DNA of 5,935 nt from Acidobacteriota bacterium (GTDB lineage: Bacteria > Acidobacteriota > Blastocatellia > RBC074), in contig JABFSD010001217.1 in assembly GCA_013140935.1 (NCBI GenBank), positions 1-5,935 on the forward strand, read 5' to 3'. Positions 1 through 5,935 of the stretch are shown here, piece by piece. Made by a program: the position numbers and the translations under genes. How positions within the stretch are numbered: the first letter of the stretch is position 1; each line of letters starts with the position of its first letter. The notes under the pieces were generated by a model. That model did no database searches. It had not been told where the DNA came from and saw nothing but the letters and a program-made list of their open reading frames with translations.

Positions 1-1917
1 TTCCTGCAACTGGCCGCGTTGACCGATTTGATAGGGCAACAGCCTGGCGAGTTTGGCTTTCAATTCAGCGCGCAAGGCGGAATCGCGGTTGAGAATTTCA
101 CCCGCGTGAATGCAGTTGGCGAACAGCTCGCGGATGATGGCTAAATCCATCGTCGGCCCCATCGAAATGCTGCCGGCCTGCTTCTTTCCCTGTGCATCCA
201 CGTAATTGAAATCAGTCTCCGGCGAACCGCCCGCTGCCGTCACCAGCCGCCCCTTGCCGTCATCAACCAGCCAATCGGCGCAAAATTCCGCCGCGCCTTT
301 CAACGCCGGATAAGCTTCTTTTGCCAAAAACGCGCGGTCGCCGGTGAACCGGTAATGCTCCCACAGATGCTGGCAGAACCACGCGCCGCCCATCGGCCAG
401 AATGAAGTGCGCGCGATGTTGTCTACGGGTTGCGCGTCGCGCCAGATGGTCGTGTTGTGATGCTCGACCCAACCGCGCCGTTGATAAACCTGCCGCGCTA
501 CCTGGCTGCCCGTTGCGGTCAATTCACGAATCATTCTGAAAAGCGGTTCGTGACATTCCGATAGGTTGGTCGTTTCGGCAGGCCAGTAATTCATCTGCGC
601 ATTGATGTTGGTCGTATACGCGCCCGCCCACGGCGGAATGACGTGCGGATTCCAAAGCCCCTGCAAATTGAGCGGCTGCCCGCCGGGGCGTGAACCCGCG
701 ATCATCAGGTAACGACCGAACTGAAAATAAAGCGCCGCGAGGGCCGGGTCTTGGTCGTTGGCGAATTGGGCGATGCGTTCATCCGTCGGCAATCGGCTTT
801 GCTCGGACGCCGCGCCCAGGTTGATTGAGACGCGATTAAACAGCGATTGGTAATCACGCACATGCGCTTGCCGTAAGGCCGCGAAAGATTTTTTCGCCGC
901 GCGTTCCAAATCAATGGCGGCACGCGCCACGGCATCCGTGCCCTGCCGCGAAGGGCTTTTATCGAAGCCATTAAAACTCGTTCCGGCAGCGAAGATCAGC
1001 AAGACCTCGGTAGCGCGACGGATGTGCAAACCTTCTGCATCGGCTTCGACCTCGCCGCCTTGCATGACGGCGCGCAAGCGCGCGGCAAAGCGCATGCCCA
1101 GCCCATCAATCTCTGCGCCGTAAAGCACCGGCTTGGCGTTAGGACGCCGCTGGCCCGCTGCGTCGAAAAGCTCAGGGTACTTCCATTGTTCATTGCGCTG
1201 TTCGACGAAGCTCAACTCGCGGCGCAGCGCAAAGCCGGGAACTTGGCCGGTCAGCGCGATACTGTCGCGGCTAGCGGCTTGCTGCTTCGCCGTCGGATGC
1301 ACGGAACTGAGCGCGGCGCGCAAGCTCAGGCTATGCGGACGGTCAGCCGTCAACCGCATCACGATCACTTGAGCGGGATGGCTGGCGAAATACTCACGCG
1401 TGAATTTCACGCCGCCCTGTTGATAACGCACTGTCGCTATCGCTGTCGCCAAGTCTAGGTCGCGTGCGTAATCAGTCACTGCGCCTTGCTGTTCAAAATG
1501 CAAATGCAAATCGCCCAGCGGCTGATAGCAAGGCTGCGCGCGTCCCAGCCAGTGTTGCGAGATGAATTCCGTCGCCTCGGCATATTGCCGCTGGCGCAAC
1601 ATTCCCATCACGCGGTCGAAATCTTTTGTCACGTCGAGTTTGACATCGCGGCGGCCCGGTTCGTCGGAATAAAGCGTGTTCTCGTTCAGTTGCAAATGTT
1701 CGGTCTGAATGCCGCCAAAGATCATCGCGCCGAGCCGGCCATTGCCGAGCGGCAACGCTTCATTCCAATCGGGCGCGGGTTGGCGATACCACAGGCGCAA
1801 AGCGGGATCGGGGGAAGGCGACGGCGTTTGCGCTGCGCCTTCTAAAAGCAACACTGGCGCAGCCGCGCCAGCGGTCACGAGAAAATCTCTGCGGGTTAGG
1901 GAATCGTTCCAACTCAT
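1..1917 (-). CDS. GH95 family alpha-L-fucosidase/galactosidase, Tat-exported, 3' end cut by window
   Basis: This is a glycoside hydrolase family 95 enzyme. The family hydrolyses terminal alpha-L-fucose (some members alpha-L-galactose) with inversion. The first 639 codons are visible and the frame is open at base 1; family members are usually about 750-800 residues, so the C-terminal part is missing. Residues 8-13 (TRRDFL) and the following hydrophobic AGAAAPVLLL are a twin-arginine signal, so export is folded via Tat. The N-terminal beta-sandwich starts with WNEALPLGNGRLGAMIFGG (about 51-69) and LQLNENTLYS. The (alpha/alpha)6 catalytic domain carries QGLWNP (419-424) and TNINAQMNYWPAE (436-448); N437 and N439 match the paired Asn that position the catalytic water in GH95. 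It also has HHNTTIWRD (486-494) and GGSPETDF (563-570), whose E567 matches the general acid. The catalytic Asp expected further on lies outside the window. The ATG at 1917 puts RR at residues 9-10. No good Shine-Dalgarno precedes it, and an in-frame GTG at 1935 has none either. It follows the lyase gene by 66 bp on the same strand. The family call is secure; fucose versus galactose preference is not. Confidence 0.96.
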   Translation of the reverse strand, partial: MSWNDSLTRRDFLVTAGAAAPVLLLEGAAQTPSPSPDPALRLWYRQPAPDWNEALPLGNGRLGAMIFGGIQTEHLQLNENTLYSDEPGRRDVKLDVTKDFDRVMGMLRQRQYAEATEFISQHWLGRAQPCYQPLGDLHLHFEQQGAVTDYARDLDLATAIATVRYQQGGVKFTREYFASHPAQVIVMRLTADRPHSLSLRAALSSVHPTAKQQAASRDSIALTGQVPGFALRRELSFVEQRNEQWKYPELFDAAGQRRPNAKPVLYGAEIDGLGMRFAARLRAVMQGGEVEADAEGLHIRRATEVLLIFAAGTSFNGFDKSPSRQGTDAVARAAIDLERAAKKSFAALRQAHVRDYQSLFNRVSINLGAASEQSRLPTDERIAQFANDQDPALAALYFQFGRYLMIAGSRPGGQPLNLQGLWNPHVIPPWAGAYTTNINAQMNYWPAETTNLSECHEPLFRMIRELTATGSQVARQVYQRRGWVEHHNTTIWRDAQPVDNIARTSFWPMGGAWFCQHLWEHYRFTGDRAFLAKEAYPALKGAAEFCADWLVDDGKGRLVTAAGGSPETDFNYVDAQGKKQAGSISMGPTMDLAIIRELFANCIHAGEILNRDSALRAELKAKLARLLPYQIGQRGQLQE

Positions 1918-1936
1918 AGTGGTTTGTCCAGTCACG

Positions 1937-1975
1937 AAAAAGGCGCTTGCTTACTGGCAAATGAAAATCCGCGCC
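1937..1975 (-). terminator. Weak bulged hairpin with T5, lyase-GH95 gap
   Basis: In the 66-bp gap, read on the minus strand, GGCGC (1975-1971) pairs with GCGCC (1946-1942), and an inner TTGC/GCAA pair (1960-1957 with 1950-1947) stacks on one side. Five T residues follow (1941-1937). The long asymmetric loop and short T-run make this a weak intrinsic terminator or attenuator at best. It could lower GH95 expression relative to the lyase without separating the two genes fully. It may be chance. Confidence 0.28.
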
Positions 1976-1983
1976 GGTCGCTC

Positions 1984-3210
1984 CTATCGTTGTACCGTAC
2001 CTTGCTCAAGCAATCGAATCCGCGCGGATGGAGTGAGCGACTGCAACTTTTCCGCCAACGCCTGATAACGCGGTGCCTGATACTTGACCGCCGCGCGGCG
2101 CAAATGCGAAGCGAGCATCTGCGGCGGCCATTCGCCTAATTGCTGATCAGTCCATTTTTTTTCGCCCAGCGCGAACGGAATCAAATAATCCAGCGCCCGC
2201 CGGATGCTGCGGCCATCTTTGGTTTCGTAGTTCCACAAATCCACGCCGACGTTTTCGCCTAGCCGCGCGAGCAGCATCAAGCCATCCAGATTGCCGGTGC
2301 TGTAACTCCAGGCTTTCGTCCGCGCGAGTTCCAGCGGCTGGCGGCCATCGGGTTCGATTTGCAGCGCGATGCGTTTTTGCTTGGCGGTTTCGAGAATGCT
2401 TTTTGCCAGTTCGTGCTGGTTGAGAAACAGTGCAAAAGCGACGGCTTGAATGTCGTAGTAAGTGCCGTGATTGTTTTTCGCGGCGTTCTCTTCGCGCCCG
2501 TTTTTGCTTTCCTGCATCCATTTCAGAAACGCCCCGAACCACGTTTGCACGCCGCGTTGATCGGCGGCGGTCCAGGCTTTGCTGCCCGCGAGCAAGCCGA
2601 TAGTGTCTACGGCGTGCGTCAAACCGCGCGTTTCGATCAGGCCGATGCCGCGTCCGGTGTTGATGCCGGGAATGCCTTGTGCGTATTCCAGATTCGGATT
2701 CATCCGCGTCGTCGCATCGAGAAACCAAGCGCGCAACAACTGCGTGGCTTTGGCGGCGTAGGCTTCGTCGCCTTTGAAGTAGTAAGCCAGCGCCAGCGTT
2801 TCAGAGGCCGCGACCATCTTGTCCATCGTGCTGTGGTCAGAGATTTTGTTGATCTCAGGATTGCGTTCGCCGTCGCGCCGAATGTAAGGCAAGCCGTTTG
2901 GGCTTTTCGGGTCAGCCCAGAAATAAGGAGCCTGACTCATGTAATCGTGCTTGTCGCCGCTGGGCGGCGTGACGCCTTTGCTGGTGACTGAGAAGAGTTC
3001 GGAAGCCAACGCCTGCTTCGCTTCTTGCGCAAGTTTGGCCCACGCGGGCGCAAGCTGCGCATCGTTGGCGCGCAAGCGTTGCTTCGTCGTTTGCAGATGG
3101 TTGCCGTCGAGCAGGAAGACGCGCGGCACTGAAGGAGTTGGTTGTCCGTAACCGGATACGCACAGAAACAAACAGCACCATGCCAACAGACATTTCGTTG
3201 TTAGTCGCAT
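1984..3210 (-). CDS. Secreted alginate lyase superfamily protein (PL5/PL38-like)
   Basis: This complete 408-residue protein belongs to the alginate lyase superfamily (Pfam Alginate_lyase, alpha/alpha toroid). Its members cleave uronic-acid polysaccharides such as alginate or glucuronan by beta-elimination. Residues 1-22 are a Sec signal peptide: basic RLTTK, a hydrophobic Cys-rich core, and likely cleavage after SGYG. Conserved segments are DYMSQAPYFWADP (89-101), a helical run with LALAYYFKGDEAYAAKA (139-155), AKNNHGTYYDIQA (244-256) and LELARTKAWSYS (293-304). N247/H248 in the NNH motif, with R297 and Y303 about 50 residues on, resemble the Asn-His-Arg-Tyr set and spacing of A1-III-type PL5 lyases. 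The NNHGTYYD form is closer to what I associate with PL38-like proteins, but that assignment is inference. The ATG at 3210 is preferred over an in-frame TTG at 3216, because AAGGA (3221-3217) is 6 nt from the ATG and directly abuts the TTG. The gene sits 245 bp after the receptor and 66 bp before GH95, all on one strand. Substrate is not determinable here. Confidence 0.9.
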   Translation of the reverse strand: MRLTTKCLLAWCCLFLCVSGYGQPTPSVPRVFLLDGNHLQTTKQRLRANDAQLAPAWAKLAQEAKQALASELFSVTSKGVTPPSGDKHDYMSQAPYFWADPKSPNGLPYIRRDGERNPEINKISDHSTMDKMVAASETLALAYYFKGDEAYAAKATQLLRAWFLDATTRMNPNLEYAQGIPGINTGRGIGLIETRGLTHAVDTIGLLAGSKAWTAADQRGVQTWFGAFLKWMQESKNGREENAAKNNHGTYYDIQAVAFALFLNQHELAKSILETAKQKRIALQIEPDGRQPLELARTKAWSYSTGNLDGLMLLARLGENVGVDLWNYETKDGRSIRRALDYLIPFALGEKKWTDQQLGEWPPQMLASHLRRAAVKYQAPRYQALAEKLQSLTPSARIRLLEQGTVQR

Positions 3211-3216
3211 AATCAA

Positions 3217-3221
3217 TCCTT
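3217..3221 (-). promoter_or_regulatory. Ribosome binding site of the lyase gene
   Basis: AAGGA on the minus strand lies 6 nt before the ATG at 3210. It decides the start: the in-frame TTG at 3216 begins immediately after the AAGGA and would have no spacer. Confidence 0.75.
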
Positions 3222-3312
3222 ATAACTGATGTGACGCATTGGGGCTAAGACAAAACGGTTGACTTCATTTTGCAGCGCCGCGCTGCGCCGTTGCTAGAAC
3301 GGCAATGATTTC

Positions 3313-3412
3313 AAAAAAAAAGCGTGGCGGCAGCCGAGTGGTACTTTGCTGGATAGGTAGGAATCCGTTGGAGTGCCGGATCTAAACCACTCGGCTCCGT
3401 TGCCGCCACGCT
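3313..3412 (-). terminator. Long-stem intrinsic terminator downstream of the TonB receptor
   Basis: Read on the minus strand, a 22-bp stem (two perfectly paired blocks of 10 and 12 bp, with a 5-nt one-sided bulge at 3396-3400) ends in GCCACGCT and runs straight into nine T residues (3321-3313). It lies 43 bp after the receptor stop codon, the right place and orientation to end that transcript before the lyase gene. The 43-nt loop and very long stem are larger than a typical intrinsic terminator, so the structure may be a repeat element doing this job. If it works, the lyase and GH95 genes need their own promoter between about 3312 and 3222. Confidence 0.55.
3321..3412. repeat. 92-bp palindromic element, MITE/REP-like candidate
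   Basis: The left arm is AGCGTGGCGGCA then GCCGAGTGGT (3321-3342). The right arm is ACCACTCGGC (3386-3395), then an unpaired TCCGT (3396-3400), then TGCCGCCACGCT (3401-3412). All 22 arm positions pair without mismatch. The 43-nt centre holds a small inner pair, ATCCG (3363-3367) with CGGAT (3377-3381), and TCCGTTG occurs both at 3364-3370 and 3396-3402. No open frame of note and no obvious target-site duplication are seen at the edges. The inverted repeat is directly visible; that it is a dispersed element is inference, since only one copy is in the window. Confidence 0.6.
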
Positions 3413-3420
3413 CTCGGAAA

Positions 3421-3437
3421 CGCGGCGAGAGGCCGCG
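3421..3437. other. Short GC hairpin just after the receptor stop
   Basis: CGCGGC (3421-3426) and GCCGCG (3432-3437) form a perfect 6-bp stem with loop GAGAG, 18 bp beyond the receptor stop codon. On the minus strand only TTT follows, so it is a poor terminator alone. It could protect the receptor mRNA 3' end or act with the larger hairpin next to it. Confidence 0.4.
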
Positions 3438-3455
3438 CCCGATGCGAATACGCCG

Positions 3456-5935
3456 CTAAAAACTGAGGCGCAACGAACCTTGCATCACGCGCGGCGAACG
3501 CGCAGCGGTCGGTTGCCCGAACCGCGCGTTGGTTTGCGTGACTTCGTTGGTTGTGGTGTTAAGCGTCATGGTTAGCGCCGTATCAATCGCGCTGAAATTC
3601 GTGTGGTTTAACAGATTGTAAGTTTCCCAGCGGAATTGCAGCCGCAGCTTTTCGCGCAAACGCACATTCTTGAAAAACGCCAGATCGGAATTGATGACGC
3701 CCGGACGGCGAATCATATTGCGTGCGGCGTTGCCGATTTCACCGCGCGCGAGCGGACGCGCAAAACAACTCGCATCAACAAACACCGGTGTGCCGTCAGC
3801 GGCATTCGCCAGTGGCCGATTCGGATTGCATAACACCAGCGGTCGTCCGTTGTTTTCGCCGCCCGTGTTGTCGGTGAGTCCACCGCTGTAAGTGAACGTC
3901 ACGCTTTGCGCGCGTCCCGTCACCAGCGAAGTCGTACCCGATAGCTGCCAGTTGTCGAAAAGCGATTTGACAACACGATTGCTATTCAGCCGCTTGCTCA
4001 AACTGGGTACATCCCAAATGTAATTCGCGGTGAAAATCTGCGTTTGATCGTGATCGGCGGGGCCGTAATTGAACGCTTTGTAAGGACGCGGATAACTCAC
4101 GTTCGAGCTGTCGTCATTGGCGTAATCGAGCGTCTTATGCCAGGTGTAAGCAAGGCCGTATTGAAAGCGTTGCGCGTAACGGCGGCTGACTTGCACTTGC
4201 AAGCCGTTGTAATTGGACGTACCCGCCCCCATCACCACATTGATGTCGGCATAGCCCTGATAAGGACGCAGAAAATCATCAGCCAACGCGCCCGTCGCCG
4301 TCGCGCTCGGTGCGCTGAACGGATTGCGATTGGCCGGATCGAAACGCGCGCCATCGGGTACGCCGTTGATGTTGCGCAATTCGCCCAAGTGCCGCGCCTG
4401 CGAGCCGACATAACTGACTTCGAGCAAAGTTTTGAATCCGATCTCCTGCTGAATTCCCAACGAGTAGTTATAAATCGTCGGCGTTTTGGTGATGACTTCG
4501 ACGGCGTTCAAACCGGTCGGGCGTTCGAGCGCCGTGCCGACCAGACTGGCGAGGTTGTCAATCGTGCCGTAATCAATCGTGACCGTGCGTTGATAAGGCG
4601 GATTGCTGACCAGATTGCCGCCCGTCGTGCCGCCGCCCGTGCGTGTGCTGTGATAAACGCCGCCGTGCGCGCGCACCACCGTGCGGCCTTTGCCCGTCAC
4701 GTCCCACGCGAAACCGAAACGCGGCTGAACTTGTATCGGTGCGGGCTTTTTGAATCCGTGCGGCACGTTCGGGTCAGTGCCGACAGCAATGCCGTTGAGC
4801 TTGTCGCCAATGCCCGGTATGAAAGTGCCGACCAGATTCGTGTTGGTCAAAAGCGCGCCCGTGATCGGATTTTGCGCGCGCCGGTTGGCCGTCGCGCAAG
4901 CCGCCGTCGCGGGTGTGCCGCCGACACAGAACGCGCGATAAAGCACCAACGCTTTCGCGGGATTGAACGATGACGCGACGAAATTCGAGGCGTCGAGATT
5001 GCGTTGCGACCATTGCGAATACCAACCCATGCGCGCGCCGTAATTCAGCGACACGCGCCGATTCACTTTCCACTGATCCTGCACATACCATTGCATCAGT
5101 GTGCGTTCGAGATCGGTGTGCGGACGCGCCGACGATTCAGCGTAACTGCGAAAGCTGCCGAGCAGCGCGTTGGCATAAGGATGACCGGTGTTGCCCAACG
5201 CGGCGGTGTAGTTGCTATCGTTGCTGCTGAAATTAAACGTACCTGTCCAGTTGCCGCCGGGCGCTTCGCCGTTGCGGATGCGTTCGAGATAAAAGCCCGC
5301 TTTGTAATTGTGGTTACGACGACTGAGCGAAAAGTTATCGGTGATCGAAGGCAGAATGTAATCCTGTCCGATCTCGCCCCAGCGGTCGAGCCAGTTGATA
5401 TTGGCGACAGTCGTTTGCGAAAGCCCGCCCCAACCGGTCGCGCGCGGAATCGTGCCGAGCGTGTTGTTGCCGGGGAAAAGTTGTGGCGCGGTATATTTCA
5501 ACGCCGTCCGCGTTAGCCGGTCAATTTCGCCGGTCGAAGGGACGAAGCCTTCGGAATCGTGCCTTACGCCGACCGAAACTTCGTTGACCATCGAAGGGCT
5601 AATCAGCCGCACCCAGTTCAGCGACATGCCGTTGTCGCGGTAAAGATAATGCGAACTGATGCCCCAGCGATTGTTGTCGCCGCCCGGCCAGCCCGACGTG
5701 TCGAAGCCTTCGTTATCCGCTGTCCACCATTGGGCGTTGACGAAGAACGTGTCTTTCTCGTTTGGTTTGAAATCAAAACGCACGACCTGGCTTTGCTTCG
5801 GCACGTCTACGCTTTTTTGAATGACGTAATTGAAAGCGTTGCCCGCCAGCGTGCGTCCGCCCAGCGCATTGGGCAACGCGAAGTAATTCAAAATCGCCGC
5901 GCCGCTGGCGTTAAACCGCGCGCGCGGAATGATGT
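3456..5935 (-). CDS. Oar-like TonB-dependent outer-membrane receptor, C-terminal ~825 residues (5' end outside window)
   Basis: This is the beta-barrel part of a TonB-dependent receptor of the Oar-like type, which in Acidobacteriota usually has an N-terminal carboxypeptidase-regulatory-like domain, a plug and a ~22-strand barrel, about 1,100 residues in all. The TTG at 5891 is not the start: the frame stays open to the window edge and reads IIPRARFNASGAAILNYF, a sequence typical of the region just after the plug. The N-terminal domain and plug are therefore missing. Barrel hallmarks (counting from the edge) include YVQDQWKVNRRVSLNYGAR (283-301), PRFGFAWDVTGKGRTVVRAHGGVY (404-427), SNYNGLQVQVSRRYAQRFQYGLAYTWHKTLD (573-603), GPADHDQTQIFTANYIWDVP (624-643) and LRLQFRWETYNLLNHTNFS (763-781). 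It ends in LRLSF, the terminal Phe expected of the BAM recognition signal. Two cysteine pairs (about 336/346 and 702/723) lie in probable extracellular loops. It likely takes up or binds the oligosaccharides made by the downstream lyase and GH95; that role is inferred from position. No frameshift is seen. Confidence 0.94.
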   Translation of the reverse strand, partial: IIPRARFNASGAAILNYFALPNALGGRTLAGNAFNYVIQKSVDVPKQSQVVRFDFKPNEKDTFFVNAQWWTADNEGFDTSGWPGGDNNRWGISSHYLYRDNGMSLNWVRLISPSMVNEVSVGVRHDSEGFVPSTGEIDRLTRTALKYTAPQLFPGNNTLGTIPRATGWGGLSQTTVANINWLDRWGEIGQDYILPSITDNFSLSRRNHNYKAGFYLERIRNGEAPGGNWTGTFNFSSNDSNYTAALGNTGHPYANALLGSFRSYAESSARPHTDLERTLMQWYVQDQWKVNRRVSLNYGARMGWYSQWSQRNLDASNFVASSFNPAKALVLYRAFCVGGTPATAACATANRRAQNPITGALLTNTNLVGTFIPGIGDKLNGIAVGTDPNVPHGFKKPAPIQVQPRFGFAWDVTGKGRTVVRAHGGVYHSTRTGGGTTGGNLVSNPPYQRTVTIDYGTIDNLASLVGTALERPTGLNAVEVITKTPTIYNYSLGIQQEIGFKTLLEVSYVGSQARHLGELRNINGVPDGARFDPANRNPFSAPSATATGALADDFLRPYQGYADINVVMGAGTSNYNGLQVQVSRRYAQRFQYGLAYTWHKTLDYANDDSSNVSYPRPYKAFNYGPADHDQTQIFTANYIWDVPSLSKRLNSNRVVKSLFDNWQLSGTTSLVTGRAQSVTFTYSGGLTDNTGGENNGRPLVLCNPNRPLANAADGTPVFVDASCFARPLARGEIGNAARNMIRRPGVINSDLAFFKNVRLREKLRLQFRWETYNLLNHTNFSAIDTALTMTLNTTTNEVTQTNARFGQPTAARSPRVMQGSLRLSF

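Noticed and set aside
1024..1458. 144-codon plus-strand open frame, with others near 263-472, 914-1123 and 1486-1845
   Set aside because: All lie antisense to the GH95 coding sequence, whose conserved motifs run continuously through these positions.
2359..2991. 210-codon plus-strand and 193-codon minus-strand (2147-2728) open frames over the lyase gene
   Set aside because: Both overlap the well-supported lyase in other frames, have low-complexity Arg-rich composition and no plausible ribosome sites.
3148..3210. Lyase as a lipoprotein, because of several Cys in the signal peptide
   Set aside because: None of the cysteines (CLLAWCCLFLC) sits in an L-[A/S/T]-[G/A]-C type lipobox at the end of the hydrophobic core; cleavage after SGYG fits better.
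3211..3216. TTG at 3216 as lyase start (410 residues)
   Set aside because: The AAGGA at 3221-3217 directly abuts this TTG, leaving no spacer, while the ATG at 3210 has an ideal 6-nt spacing.
3220..3225. TTATAA as a -10 box for the lyase gene
   Set aside because: It overlaps the ribosome binding site, so a transcript starting from it would lose the AAGGA; the sequence 17 bp upstream (TTAGCC) is a poor -35.
3272..3303. Two small hairpins (GCAGCG/CGCTGC at 3272-3286 and GCCGTT/AACGGC at 3287-3303)
   Set aside because: Stems are only 6 bp in GC-rich sequence with no T-run or known riboswitch pattern; chance is likely.
4044..4973. 309-codon plus-strand open frame inside the receptor gene
   Set aside because: It is antisense to a strongly conserved receptor frame, is Arg/Ala/Val-rich with no recognisable domain, and is explained by GC-biased codons opening the opposite frame.

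Overview
The window is a three-gene, single-strand stretch of a moderately GC-rich bacterial chromosome. Everything is read from the minus strand, so transcription runs from high to low coordinates. The large receptor is of the Oar-like TonB-dependent type that is greatly expanded in Acidobacteriota, and the linked secreted carbohydrate-active enzymes fit a soil or freshwater member of that phylum. This is an inference from protein style; there is no rRNA or marker gene here.

Layout in transcription order. (1) 5935-3456: the C-terminal ~825 residues of an Oar-like TonB-dependent outer-membrane receptor whose N-terminus lies off the right edge. (2) 3455-3211: a 245-bp intergenic region with a small GC hairpin just after the receptor stop. 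A 92-bp near-perfect palindrome follows, with a T-run on the minus strand, and then the leader of the next gene with a clear ribosome binding site. (3) 3210-1984: a complete 408-residue Sec-exported protein of the alginate lyase superfamily (PL5/PL38-like fold), with Asn-Asn-His and Arg/Tyr catalytic-type motifs. (4) 1983-1918: a 66-bp gap with a weak bulged hairpin plus T5. (5) 1917-1: the first 639 residues of a Tat-exported glycoside hydrolase family 95 enzyme (alpha-L-fucosidase/alpha-L-galactosidase family), truncated at the left edge.

Together they look like a small polysaccharide-utilisation cluster. The receptor would import or sense oligosaccharide across the outer membrane, the lyase would cut a uronate-containing backbone or branch by beta-elimination, and GH95 would remove terminal alpha-L-fucose or L-galactose. 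There is no SusD-like gene between receptor and enzymes. The substrate is not determined by the sequence; a polymer with both uronic acid and fucose or L-galactose is the simplest reading. The least explained element is the 92-bp palindrome, which may be a repeated mobile or REP-type sequence serving as the receptor's terminator.
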